This document shows, piece after piece, positions 11,365 through 23,288 of a stretch of 64,000 nucleotides of DNA. A model generated the notes under the pieces. The model did not search any database and was not told the origin of the DNA. It saw only the letters and a program-made list of their open reading frames with translations. This DNA is from Marsupella aquatica (taxonomy: Eukaryota; Marchantiophyta), in assembly GCA_973895155.1 (NCBI GenBank), contig OZ316896.1:16182001-16246000 (forward strand), read 5' to 3'. The translations under genes and the position numbers were made by a program. Numbering within the stretch: the stretch's first letter is position 1; each line of letters opens with the position of its first letter.

Positions 11365-12845
11365 GAAATAGGCAAGAATTAGTCGTTGAGACTTTTTAGT
11401 TTCCCAAGCAAATGGACGTGGAGCAGACAACCACGGTGAATATATCATCAACCTATGATACCTCTCCGCAAGCTACATCGATGAATCATCAGAGATTATT
11501 CATCAGCGTTATGAGCTTTGCTAAAATAAATATTTTTTGGTTTGGGCGTATATTGGACTCAAGTCACTCCCAAGTGTATCAAACGATAGCGGTTGAGCTC
11601 AACAACTTACGAAGCACAGGTAGCCCGAGTGATGGCCTTCACGGATTGTTATCGCCGAATTCTGTGGAATACGAGACCAAGATTTCTCCCGCACACACTA
11701 GCGTCATAAGGATTCTGGTGGAGGAAAATCCACGGCAACAAGGCTAAAGCTGAGAATTGCCAACAGTGTCACATGGTGCCAATTCAGCCTTACAAGCAAG
11801 ATAGGCAACTACGTTAGTTTCTAGCTGCAGCGATTGAGTACAAATGACGAGAGGCATCATTTTTTATTTCGATGAGATAAGTTGCCAGGTTGCTTATCGC
11901 AGGCTTACATCAAGCGCCAACTTGCTGCAGGATACCGGCAGCACCATTTTATCTAGATCCAATCTTATGGTGCATTTGAGTTTGGGGTGCTACTTAGACA
12001 AGGTTTGATGACAGGCCACATGCTGAATCCTTCTCTTCACTTCGAGGAAAAAGATTTTCTCTGCGATCAGTCAAGCAGGTTTTCAGAGTCATTTCTGTCG
12101 CATCTAACACTGGGCATAAGATCACGTGCAGCAGTGACATTTTAAACTTCGATCTGTTCATAGTTGAATCATGCAAGCGCAGCCAATTTCACCATATGGA
12201 TACATTTGTACAACAACCACCCTTGGTGACGAAAAGCAGAAGGATTAGTAAATCATAATCGGTAACGTTTGGAGAAAAGAAATATATTTATACTCATGGA
12301 ATGGAAACACTCCCCAGAAGAAATGTTCTAACCCGATTCATCTTTACGGCAAACCCTACCAATTGACTTACACACTATACCATTTCCAGGATGTAAAGTA
12401 TGACTCAATGGTAGTGAAGCAATTAGAGTATTTTCTTCAGACTCACTCATGCAATTATTACAAGTTTGAATAATCAGTGCACTACTGAAGCGTACTCCCC
12501 TGTTCGCTACAACAGCCTACTCCATAAACCATCTCTGCCCGTGACAAAGAAAGAAAGGACCAATTTATCGCAAAGTAGCCAAGCAAAGTATTGACTAAAA
12601 TTGGAGAAATGAGTTTAGAGAGTTCCTGCCTATTTGATCAAAATATTGTGAATCTGCGCTCATTGTAGGAGAAACTTAGGACTTTGAATTCCGGGAAAGT
12701 ACATATCGGTAAGAGGTTAATATGCTTATGTCTGTTGTTACCCTAACAGAGCATGCTTTTTGCTCAGAGTTAAGGCTCCTCAAAAACCATTTTTCCATCA
12801 GCGTTTGCCGTTTTGCAGAGATCAGCTTCTACCATGATAGTTGCA
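11365..12845. other. intergenic between convergent genes
   Basis: Holds the presumed 3' end of the orphan gene and the 3' end of the minus-strand phosphoglycerate mutase gene. The open frame at 11412-11747 (+) begins 47 bases after the orphan stop, has no recognisable domain and most likely lies in its 3' untranslated region. Confidence 0.5.
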
Positions 12846-15208
12846 TTATGTGCAATGGATATACTTTTTGATGATTCCCATCATCTCAATACCTTGGAAC
12901 CGTCCCAGGCAACCTCTGGCGGCAGCAATCTCATTGAATATTGCCACCGAATCTCCTGCCACTGGGGAGTGTTGGCAGTCATGAGTGGCTTTTGCATTCG
13001 CTCTTTCAGCAAGGGCTGCAAGGGCTGAAGATGCAACAATTGGCAGATTAATGGGGGACAGAGATGTGGCCAAGATTGCTGCTTCACCTCCTCTGGCTTT
13101 CAAGAAATCATGTAAGTGACAAGTGGAGAAAGGGACGGGTTCAAAGCTGTGATCTCCATATTCAACTGGGGTTGAATGATCCCCTGTTATTGCCAAGGTG
13201 TACTGGAACCGTCCATTTCTCTCCTCCTCCCAGAGCAAACGTGCAAGCTGTCCAATCATCACATCAACAGCTTCGAAGGCTCTTACTTTCAATTCGACAG
13301 CCTTGTCATGTCCAGCATCATCTATAGCCTGCAAAAGTTCTCCGAGACTAGTTAGGATTACAGACACAAGTTTCAAAATCATAAGGAAAAGAGGAGAGAC
13401 TGACGGAATGAATGAATGTTTACGGTGCCCGGGGACCCAAAGAGGCATGAGATCAGCGATGTACAAAGATTAACCGCAGTCAGCTGAGAACCCTGAACAG
13501 AGACTTGAAAACACTAAATTTACCTTAATGTGAAGAAAGCCAAACTCGTATCCTTCAGGGCATCCAGGTCTAAGGTCCTCCTTTCCTGGGACAAAGATGC
13601 TTGGTGGTGACTTGGAAGGAGCTGCCAATGCACTGGCAATTGCCGTAGCCTTTGATGTCAAAAGGGTTCGATAATCCCCCGTGGCACCTGGAGCATCCAG
13701 GATATCGATGCCTAAAGAGAGGCCCAAACCAGCGATAATTTTGGTGGGAGCGACCATACATGGGCGTAGGCCATGCTTACTTGCAAATGCTGGTACCTAC
13801 ATACATAAGTAAGGTATTACTTGGTTACAGACATTTATTAAAAGCTAAAAACATGTGTTGCTCAAAGAAAATGTGCTCGGTTGCACCTAGGATATCTGGA
13901 AATTGTCGGTGCATTAAATCCTCACCGCTACTTGATTGTTTGCTGTTACAAATGTAAGAGAAGAAAGCAAGACACGCACCTCGATCCGAATTCCACAACC
14001 GCGAAGTAAAACAACATTTGCAATATTCTTTCCCTGGGCTTTGCGTTGGGCATTTAATGGATGTGATGACAGAATACGCCTCATTTCAGTAGAAAGCTCA
14101 TTGACGACTGCTGCTGTATGCTTCGACTCCTCGGTCTCATCAAGGGCAGCAGAAACTTGCAAGAGTCGATTGTCCTTGAGAGGATCTGTGCCTGATATGT
14201 TCCCAGTCAAACCAGCACCTTTGACAACCACTCCACACCTATGTTCCGTTGCATATCTGAGCCACCGATCACCACCACAGGGTCATGTCAGTCAGACTCA
14301 ATGCTTCCCGATGTTAAACATTTGCCATGCTTACACAATGGTTCTAAGGAAGGCTAAAACGACGTAAGGAAAAGGTTTCCAGGAAAACAGATAAATCGCA
14401 CTGACCAAATAAGAAGCTCATGTGCACCTTACACAAACCTGATACTTGGGATAAGAAGGCAACTTGAGCCCGTCAAGGGCAGCACATAGAATAGGACCCT
14501 CCTCTTCAAAACGCCGGTCCGCCCTCCTGCTCGTCACTGTCCCTGACCTCTCGTCTATAGTCGCAAAGTTGCTCTAAGAAAAAGAAAGAATCAGAAAATA
14601 GTCCTTGCATGCGGTTAAGATCCTCTGTCTGAGCAGAACTTCTGCAAAAAATGAAGGGGGAGATACATTCCATGCATCTAACTGCAAAGAGGTAGAACAC
14701 AGCCAACCTCAAATTACATGACAGCACCAGTCAAATCTCAGAAATTGGTTCCCGTAGTTCGTCCTAGGATCTAGCCAAGCCAAGCTACAAACATCCAATC
14801 GGGTGGTGGCCAGCATTCCAGAGAGAACTACAACATAGTTTTTTATAAAAAAACATGCTAGGGTTGAGGATATTCACCCAGAATGCATACCTTGAATGCA
14901 ATATCACCAGGTGACATGGCAAGCCCGGCTCCCAGGGATTCGAAAGCACCACGACCACGGTAATATGTGCGCGGATCGTATCCCAACAAGGACAAATGCG
15001 CCGTGTCACTTCCGCAAGCGAGACCAGGCTCCACTGGATCCATTAGTCCGTTCACTCCTGCACTGGCTATGGCATCCATGTTTGGCGTTGACGCTGCTTG
15101 CACCGGGGTACGAAATCCCAGGGATGGAATGCTCACATCCGCCAACCCGTCGACCAAGACCAGCACCACCCTCTTCTCAGGGCCACTTTCATTCTCAGCA
15201 ATCGTCAT
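12846..15208 (-). CDS. 2,3-bisphosphoglycerate-independent phosphoglycerate mutase, archaeal (ApgM) type
   Basis: Five exons: complement(12846..13328, 13524..13796, 13980..14256, 14428..14573, 14891..15208). All joins have GT-AG ends and keep frame, giving 498 residues. The enzyme interconverts 3- and 2-phosphoglycerate in glycolysis and belongs to the alkaline-phosphatase-like metalloenzyme superfamily. Visible motifs: VLVLVDGLADV (metal-ligand Asp20), ACGSDTAHLSLLGYDP with the predicted catalytic Ser67, NISGTDPLKDNRLL, NIVLL-type NIANVVLLRGCGIRIE, IDDAGHDK (about 340-347) and TGDHSTPVEYGDHSFEPVPF (about 387-406), which supplies further metal ligands. All signature residues look intact. Exon 2 was ended at 14428 rather than 14439 because only that join restores the YQVCVRYATEHRCG block. 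No targeting peptide is seen, so it is probably cytosolic. It differs from the usual plant BPG-independent enzyme, which is a distant member of the same superfamily. Confidence 0.93.
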
Positions 15209-15493
15209 GCTTGTCTTCGTATAAAGTTCTGCTCTACTCTTTCTCTAATCTGCTGTCGTCGACTGATCAACCGGCTCTCGCTCCCAAATTCAAGAGAGGA
15301 CTGAAACTGGCGATCACATGCAGAACGGGGTTCCCTCGCTTTGAAGTATCTGCCTGCCCAAATCCAAACCCAATTCGATGAAACCTAAGACATTCGACTG
15401 TCACCGCTCCAATCGAATTGAGAAAATCGTCGTGCGAAAAATGGTGTTTTACTCCAAATCCTCTGTTTTTGTCACCCATACGTTTTTATTCTC

Positions 15494-15546
<53 letters not shown>

Positions 15547-16676
15547 GAAACTGTTCGTATTGTATTAGCTCGTAAGCAATTGGGCATTTTGTGAGAAACA
15601 ACTTTCTTTGCACATGTTTTTTTGTTATACCTGTTTCCATACTTAGCTTACGAATTAAAGGCGATTTTCACTCTACTTATTAGCTTGACTATTTCTCAAC
15701 ATGTATCGCCAATTAGAGATGAGATCCTGGCCAGTGCTCAGCCTAAAACTTTATGACAACATAACTGCCCCATCCCTTAACTTATTTTGTGATTGTACAT
15801 TTCTTAGCGTCAACTAGGAAATAAAGTCTACCGAGTATTAAGCTTGCCACATGTGTCCAGATGACACATGTTTTTACTGACTTCGTGATGCCCATGTCTT
15901 AGATTTATTTAATAAGACTAGCTCATTACGGGTGTGTTGCACAAGAGATGGTGCGGCATAAAAGAGGTAAATGTAAAACCAATTAGTGCACAAAAGATGG
16001 CGTGGCATAAAATATGTGTGTAAAAATGTTCTTGCCCAAAAGATTTTATGGCATAGGAGAAGTCGTTGGGGAAAAGATATCATTAATGTCGTGGAGGAAA
16101 AGATGTTACATAACAAAAGTTGTTCGACAAAAGAGTTACTTGTGTAAATGATGCCATTGCATACAAAAGAGATTGTTCCAGAACAGTGTTGTGTTTAGTA
16201 ATTCATAGCTCAAAAAATGTTGCATAAAAGATGTCATTGCACAAAGATGTCCAGAAGGAAAAGACATTGTTATCTAAATGAAATTGTTACGTAAAAGATG
16301 TCAAAGGCAGGCACTCTGGCAGTCTCATAAGAGGCTATATTTGGCCTTCAAGAAGAAAATGTGAAAGATTGGCCCACTTGACTCACAAAAATGAGTTCAG
16401 TTTCAATTTGTGTTAAATGTCACAAACAAGATAACTCAGGATTGACATTGATGGGCCACTTTTGGAGCTTTGTGTAATTGGTGCACAATACCTGTATAAG
16501 AGCTATGGGCAACCTGGAGTTTTTATTATACATTGCACCGTGAAAATTTCCTTAGGAATGGACTTGAGCTCCACCTTTTACAATCAGTACACTGTTCACC
16601 ACAGGCAGGAGTGAGCAGTAGCCAGCAGGACTATGGCCCTTTTATAGAGGCAGGTGTGGTACATTGCCTCTGGTAA
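15209..16676. other. upstream region of the phosphoglycerate mutase gene
   Basis: Contains a (CT)n microsatellite at about 15499-15541, which reads (GA)n on the gene's own strand, some 290-330 bases upstream of its start codon. The rest (15.6-16.67 kb) is rich in AAAAGATG-like words but has no recognisable gene. Confidence 0.55.
15499..15541. repeat. (CT)n / (GA)n microsatellite
   Basis: About 21 CT dinucleotides without visible interruption. Position suggests the 5' leader or proximal promoter of the minus-strand phosphoglycerate mutase gene, where CT/GA tracts are common in plants. Confidence 0.85.
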
Positions 16677-17259
16677 GAGCATCTCCAACGGTTACGCCAT
16701 TTGCTTACGCTACACATTAAATACAGCGCACCTCCGCTGCTTTTTTTAGGTTGCGCTAAAGCCCATGCGGGGTTTGTCAAAGTGCAACCCCATCGGTTAC
16801 GCCATTTTTTGTGCGCGCCATTTTATTTGGACACGCGTCCAGCTGTCCAGCAAAGACGTGGTTGCTTGTATTGTGTTCGCCCCCTCTCTTCACGGAGGTC
16901 CACTCCGCAATGGCAATGTCCGATGTTGGGCTTTGGACATATGTGTGTTGACCTCTCACATCCATAATTTGAGCTTCTTGCTTCAAAGGTTTGCACCCTT
17001 TCGTCCACTGGACTTGGCATGTTGCCATTGAAGGCACTTGTCCACATTGGCTGAAATTGCTGAAGTTCGGCTGAAATTGCTCTGCGACATCGATGGCACA
17101 CTGCATCACAATGTCTTGTGGATTCCGAAGGAATCACCTGAAGCTTCATGGACACATAAGTCGTCTCTTGCCATTTCAACATTCACAGTTGTGCTTGAAT
17201 TGTCGATTGATTGGCAATTTCACATCCTATTCGTCAATCAGCATTTCTGTTTGTGAGCT

Positions 17260-18450
17260 ATGGATCCCCCTCAATTTCAACAATGGGTAGTTGATCGAGT
17301 TGGGTCCGACGATGACATAGAGGATGTTCATGCTGATCACATCAGCAATCTCTTGGAGGAAGGAGACATGCTTGAAGAGATGGCAGAGGTCTTGAATAGA
17401 ACACATGGAGGGTCGACAATTGGCCGCTCCCCAAATATTTTGCGCGATCATGTCTCAGGGCATGACAGGATTTGGGGAGACTACTTTTCATCCTTTGCAG
17501 CTTTTCCACCTCATTTGTTCAGGAGGAGGTTTCGTATGAGAAGAGATTTGTTTATACGTATTCACAACAAAATTCTTCAGGAGGATGAGTACTTTGTGCA
17601 GAAGCCTGATGCAACCGGGAAAGTAGGCCTCAGCAGCATTCAAAAAATGACTGCAGCACTCAGGATGATGTGCTACGGCTCGGCAGGGGATGCTGTCGAT
17701 GAGTATGTTCGGATTGGAGAGTCTACTGCAATTGCTGCATTCAAGCACTTTGTGGAAGCCATTGTGAATTGTTTTGGCGAGGAGTACCTTCGGCACCCTA
17801 CAGAGGAGGATGTGAGAAGGCATATGGAGATCAATCGAAAGTGAGGATTTGTTGGGATGTTTGGGTCACTTGATTGCACCCATTGGACATGAAAGAATTG
17901 CCCAATGGGTGAACAAGGACAATTTCGAGACAAGGATGGGTTGAATTCAATTGTACTCGAAGCAGTTGCCACTTCAGACTTGTGGATATGGCATGCATTT
18001 GCTGGAATTCCAGGATCAAACAATGACATCAACATCATTGATAGATCTCCATTGCTGGTCAACTTGTTGAATGGAGTGGCTCCTAATGTTGCCTTCTCTG
18101 TTAACGGGCATGACTACAAAATGTTCTATCTTCTTGCAGATGGAATCTATCCAGATTACACAATCTTCATGAAGACTATTGCAGATCCCCAAGGAGCCAA
18201 AAGGAAATGGTATGCCAAGAGACAAGAATCAGTGCGGAAGGATGTAGAACGATGCTTTGGTGTCTTGCAGGCCAGATTTGCAATGGTTAAGAACCCAGCA
18301 CGATGGTGGAGTAGAGATCAAATGACATTGATCTGGAAAGCTGCAGTCATCATGCACAATATGATCATTGAGGACGAGGCTGATGAATTTGACTTGACAC
18401 ATGATTATATGTTCGATAGAAATGATGTCCAGTGGCAGCACAGGCCATGA
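17260..18450 (+). pseudogene. Harbinger transposase (DDE_Tnp_4 / plant transposase family) with two premature stops
   Basis: 397 codons in one frame, broken by TGA at 17842-17844 and TGA at 17890-17892. The N-terminal part has the family region around IRIHNKILQ and the MTAALRMMCYG block. The catalytic triad appears intact: Asp in GMFGSLDCTHW (17872), Asp in GIPGSNNDINIIDRSP (18025) and Glu in MHNMIIEDE (about 18370). YLLADGIYP-type sequence (YLLADGIYPDY) is also present. The second stop replaces the Trp of the family motif WTWKNCP (TGG to TGA). The first sits where Arg (CGA) is common (CGA to TGA). Both are single transitions, so the frame was functional until recently. Related host proteins are called ALP1-like, but the stops and the adjacent ORF1 point to a transposon gene. 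Confidence 0.85.
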
Positions 18451-18945
18451 CCTCGTGTCTCTTTTGCAGGACTGACTCACAATATGGGGCTTATCGCCAA
18501 TGCAACAAATGCAAACCAACTTCGAGATGACCTGGTTGAACATCTATGCAGATTAGAGGTGACGACGATGAGGAGTGACACTCCGAGTGATAGAGTGACG
18601 ATTTGAGTGAGGGTACACATTAGACAGGGCCAAGCTTGACGTACAGAGTCTCTAGTTCGGAGGAATTGTATTTGACTTTATTTATATAAATTTCTCCACC
18701 ATACCTTTTACTTGTGCAAAATTGAAGGACTTCAATGGATTTCTGGAATGTGAGTTTATGAATGCCACGACAACCTAGTCATTCATCTCATATGAGGTTG
18801 CAAAGTACATTAAATCGCAATGCATTGACAATGCAATGAGCAGTAAGTTGTAGCTGGAATATCTGGTCCAGGCCATATGAATAAATATCGTGATCAGACA
18901 TACAATGTGTGCAATGGTTTGTGAAATGAATGTTCTGTTTGCACA

Positions 18946-19509
18946 CTACATGAAAGAGTACAAGTTTCTAATATCCTGGTATTGGAGAGCAGTCCCTGAA
19001 AAAGAATCCATCTGGTTCGGACTCTGACTGTCTAGGGGAGTATCGTTTTCATTTGCAAAGTCTCCTCCTACTGGAGGTGATTCCTCAATGTCCTCACCGT
19101 CGTCAGCATCCTCTTCATCTTCGATCCTTTCATCGCTCGGGAAGAGTGCAGAGTTGCATTCTCTGTTTGCAACATTGGGCGAAATGTTCTCTTGGTGAAC
19201 TGGAATCGTCGGTGAGAGCAAGGGTTCGTCCCTGGAGGTTTGCACAGATTTAAGGTGCTTCATGAGCTGTAACTCTGCCACCTCCCTCTTCAGTTTCAAA
19301 AACTTTTGAGCCTGCAGGTCCAGGTTGTCCATGTTCACAGAGAATAGCTGGATCTCATAAACATCCTCCATAGCACGAGCCCTCCGATTCAAAGCAGCGG
19401 CAATCTCTGATGTGGAATCGGCCAATGAACTCCTGCTCTTGGCAGCCTTCCTTTCTAGAGCAGCCAACTCCTTGGCTTTCTTGTTACCAATTGGGCGATC
19501 AGTAACCAT
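18946..19509 (-). pseudogene. Harbinger ORF1, No-apical-meristem-associated C-terminal region
   Basis: 187 codons starting MVTDRPIGNKKAKELAALER, which matches the RP-x-G-x-K-x-AK start of the NAM-associated C-terminal domain found in plant Harbinger ORF1 proteins. That domain helps the transposase enter the nucleus and bind DNA. A helical, charged stretch follows (about residues 10-95), then an acidic tail rich in Asp/Glu and Ser. The N-terminal trihelix/Myb-like DNA-binding domain expected upstream (above 19510 on this strand) is not recognisable, so the gene is probably 5'-truncated or its first exon is badly decayed. Confidence 0.75.
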
Positions 19510-19560
19510 TTCTGGTGTAGCAATTTTGTTACGGTAACGGGGTTTAGGACATTTTCTGGT

Positions 19561-21473
19561 GGTCGCATTTTGTCAATAGGACAGTTTTCTACCAGGAATA
19601 ACTTGTGTGCCCAAAGAGATGGAGGAATACCCTTTTGGATTAATTTTCTAGGATCCTATCAAAAATTCTATAAAGAAATTGAGTTTGATACAATCATTCA
19701 TGTGTGGCCCAATAAAAAAATCCTGCTCAGATGCTGAAATTTCTCCCATGCATTAAAGAATGGTGCTTTCTACAAGGGTTTGCTAGGTAAGAGCTGTAGC
19801 CGGTTTGCTCTATTGAGAGGTACCCAACTACAAATAAAAAAACTACAGAATTTCGTCCTTCTCTTAGAGAGGGCATTGGGAGTAAAAAGCTTTACTGGCC
19901 ATAGATTTTGGTGTAATGTGTTAATATTGAGGTCTCAAAAAATGGACGTCACGCATCATCTCCATGACTTTAAGAATATTTGGGTACCAAGAGGAGCCCA
20001 CTAGATGGAGCCACAATGGAATCTGACTCGAATCTGGCTCGTGTAACAAACTTGACGTACTCGCGTTGGAGTACTACTCCAGATGAAAAATCCCCACTAA
20101 TGATTTGAGTGGGGTAAGATCAACCTCGAATACTCGAGAAGGCTGAAGATCTATGGAACCCCAACCTAACTTTGCGCTCACCACAACCTGCATTTTTAAG
20201 ACGTGCATCCAAGCCAGCTATTCAGCATTATAGGGTTTCTCAAGCCACGTCATGCCAAGGATAGTTTCTGCATAGCCTGCAAGAGATTGCTTAGTATTCC
20301 CAGCTCTATGAATACAGACCACCATTCCTTTGGTTGCATGTTTATGGCCCCAATTGTCAATTCACACGGTTGGATTTTAACTACATGCGTAATGCTGTGG
20401 ATCATTTCTGCACGTTAGTCACATGTTGGAATTTGACGACATGCTTACTGTTGTGGATCATTCCTACACGTTAGTGACCTGAATTTGACAGTTGGCCTAA
20501 TTATACTGGAAGATATACCATATTTTCAGTTACAGTGCTGCACTATCTATGTAATTCCTTGTTGCACTTTCTTTGACAGACCATTTCCAGGTCGTGTATC
20601 TGTGCCATATTTTCTAATGAAACTGGTCGTTGGTTTTCGATTTGTGGTCAAGTTGCCTATACTTTAATCAAGTCAGCAACTAACCAAGCTTGCCAACAAA
20701 GCTCCACATCACATGTGCAACGAACCCCTCAATACAATCAACCTGTACAGCCTATTCAAAAGTGCGCGGTTCACTTGCAGGAGATCAGTAGGCTATTGTG
20801 ATGCAAGTTCCGTACTTGTATCTTGAACTTCTGTTATACATTTAATTCTCCTCAATCATAGTACTATCCATTGTCATAGTTTCTTCTAATACCACACGAG
20901 GAAGTGGTCACACTGCACCATTATGTACTAGTCTGCCTATGCTTCTATTTGTGATATTGTGGACATAAAGTTTGAAAACAAGATCACTTCCGATGCCAGC
21001 GACTTTCCTCTCTACCTTAAGATCAGCAACCCCCATCGGCTTACCAACTCAGCTGTCCCCCTGTTGGGGAAACAAACAATTGTGTCCCACGGATTGACAA
21101 TTTTCAGAACATGAAGATCGTTTGGAGAGCTATGGATTCTTATATTGCAGCGTAAATTGAACGGTTGAACTCTAGTAAAGCAAAAGAGAAACCCTTCCTC
21201 GTGAACAGAAGGTGCTAACCATCTGAAGTCACATGTGTATTTGTGAGCCATAGCAGTGGGTTCGGAAGGTCTGTCAATGGAGGAAATTACGATGAGCTGA
21301 AGGAAGTAGGAATTCTACCCCATGGGCCGGACAATCCCTTCATGGATCTCATTCCTACTTTACTTCTCGGATACTATCCAGCGAGGTGAACGTATCCTCC
21401 CAAAATACACAGCAAAACTGTGAGAACGCCCTCAACTGCTTGCATCACGAGTTGTCTCTGATGCAAGATTCAC
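19561..21473. other. intergenic, no recognisable gene
   Basis: No gene recognised. A small head-to-tail duplication of about 53 bp lies at 20371-20477, sharing GTTGGA(A/T)TTT, TGTGGATCATT and ACACGTTAGT-like words. The minus-strand open frame 21012-21251 has no motif. Confidence 0.55.
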
Positions 21474-22742
21474 TCAGACTAACATGTCCTCGAAATCAGC
21501 ATCGAAGATTAAGTCTCCATCTTTGCTCGACAGTGCCCTTGCTTCTGCAAGCAACTCCTCCACGTCCAAAAACTTCTCTTCGTTGGCATTATTCTTCTGC
21601 ATAAGAACGGGCACAGATTAGTCGAAGTTGGAAGGTCAGCAGGACAAGGCGAGGTATGTCTGTCTTCCCACCATAACAGAAATGGGGTCACATCGTCCAT
21701 CTCGACTGTCTCTTTCGCAAAGAAATGAGACTTCGAAGTCATTGACGAGTGTTACAGTTTGCTAGGTGAAGCATAACGACTTGTCCACGCTTTCCGACTC
21801 GATGAGGAACTACAACTCTCCGAAGCGTACTTCCAAATACTTTTTTCACTCTGCTAGGACTACCTGTTGTAAGCAGTAAATATATAAAGAACAGAGAAGT
21901 AATGATTTAGAGCAACTTACCACAGTCTCTGGATAGATGTTCACTACGTCAGAGATGACATCTCGGGAAATGGTTCCAGCCATCTGATACCAATCAATCA
22001 ATTGTTAGATCATCTTCGAGATGTAAGGTCTCTATGTCTGAACACATCTTCTCCTTTCCAATGTTCAAAGCAGGGCAACGCAACCTCTCACGGAAGAACA
22101 CGGAAGAATGGCTAAGCTGAGACGGAGATAGGGCATAGGCAGATGCCTTCCATTAACAGCATCTAACCCAACGCGAGCGATGGAATGCAAGGCAGACACA
22201 ATTCAAGACAATGTACCAAAGCTGCCTACGATATCACTCCTTTTAATCACTTCATAAATTGGAAAGAAAGAAAAAAAACACTGAGACAACACCCAATGCA
22301 AATTCATCCGTGTCACGATACCCACCTGGCCTGTCTCGTACTTAGCCTCGAACTCCTGCATGGTCTTCTGCGCCACCAGAACCTCGAATTCTTTGCCTAT
22401 GCCAGACATGTCAGCAGTGGAATCATCCTTGCTAAGCCCGTGGCTGCTGCATTTGCCACTGCTCTGCCCTCCGTCGCCTCCGCCACTGCCTCCACAACAA
22501 CTACTCTTCCCCTCAACCCCTCCGTCAGAGGCAGCACAGTGAACAATTCGTCGCCCCTGTCTTCTACCACTACGCATCAAACTCAGTCCACAACCAACAC
22601 GCGATTGAAAGGGGACAGTAGTTCGATTTTGCACCATTACTCCGGCTTGCTGCGACGTCGTAGTAGTCCGCCCAGAGAACGACGCCGAAGCTCCTTCCAC
22701 GGAGATTCTAGTGGGGAGCGCACAGCACAGGGTGGCCGCCAT
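21474..22742 (-). pseudogene. putative plastid-targeted protein gene, broken or mis-read in one exon
   Basis: Exon 1 (22326..22742, 139 codons) begins MAATLCC and has a Ser/Thr/Arg-rich, acid-poor leader ending near RRIVHCAAS, typical of a plastid transit peptide. A Gly/Ser/Cys-rich linker (SSCCGGSGGGDGG) follows, then a charged helix (IGKEFEVLVAQKTMQEFEA). Exon 2 (21921..21983, 21 codons) reads MAGTISRDVISDVVNIYPET. A likely exon 3 (about 21780..21863) has a coding-like sequence (KKYLEVRFGEL, FLIESESVDK) but contains TGA at 21846-21848 and TAG at 21810-21812. The final exon (21474..21596) encodes EEKFLDVEELLAEARALSS and ends DFEDMLV. Splice signals are good around exons 1, 2 and 4. I do not recognise the family. 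It could be a pseudogene, a locus with a different third exon, or contain sequence errors. MAATLCC was chosen over an upstream ATG at 22793 because the leader then looks like a normal transit peptide. Confidence 0.5.
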
Positions 22743-23087
22743 CGCTACCAATTCACCCGTCCAAACCGTCTGCTCCGAAATGGAGTTCCGCAATGGCGAA
22801 GCTCAGTCGAGCACGAAGAACGAGTGGGTGAGAGAAAGACTATCGGATATTGCTGGCATTCAGGAGCACTCGAGAGGTCGATCGCGCATTGAAGCTTTCG
22901 AAGGAGTATTGTCGCGAGAAGTGCAGTCACTCCATCGAGAACTGAGCGAAAGGTGGGGAACGAAGAAGAGGATAAGAGGGGTTCCATAACAATTATTGGG
23001 AAGCTGTTCGTAGCGAATGGAGAAGCTCGGCTGGCCAATAGGTTGGCGATCCTTGATTGCTGCTAGTTTTACTTTCTTCCAATATCG

Positions 23088-23272
23088 AAACTACGTTTTT
23101 CACTATCCTATCCCCCAAACTGGTCTAAATTTAAGTCCCCCTCATTTCTCCACTTTCAATGTGGGAGTGAATTAGCTTGGAAACTAAGTTTTTCACTATC
23201 CTATCCCCCAAACTGGTCTAAATTTAAGTCCCCTCATTTCTCCACTTTCAATGTGGGAGTGAATTAGCTTGG
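23088..23272. repeat. tandem duplication, 2 x about 93 bp
   Basis: Copies at 23088-23180 and 23181-23272 are nearly identical; they differ by one base near the start and one C in a C run. Each contains CACTATCCTATCCCCCAAAC and ends GAATTAGCTTGG. The array sits 16 bases before the left LTR of the Copia element. Confidence 0.9.
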
Positions 23273-23288
23273 ACTTGTTACAAGCCTC

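Larger units (their letters stand above)
16677..19560. mobile_element. PIF/Harbinger DNA transposon, disabled and apparently missing one end
   Basis: The left end reads TAA followed by GAGCATCTCCAACGGTTACG, which fits the terminal repeat style and 3-bp TAA/TTA target site of Harbinger elements. A subterminal copy of GGTTACGCCATTT recurs near 16795. Inside lie a DDE transposase on the plus strand (17260-18450) and a NAM-associated ORF1 on the minus strand (18946-19509), facing tail to tail as is usual for the family. I could not find the reverse-complement terminus (CCGTTGGAGATGCTC) to the right, so the right end is lost or too diverged, and 19560 is only an approximate limit. Confidence 0.75.

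Noticed and set aside
12813-13473. plus-strand open frames opposite the last exon of phosphoglycerate mutase
   Set aside because: Shadows of the minus-strand coding exon.
22185-22989. 235-codon plus-strand open frame opposite the plastid-type gene
   Set aside because: Antisense shadow of exon 1 and its leader. The minus strand shows a proper transit-peptide start and splice sites.
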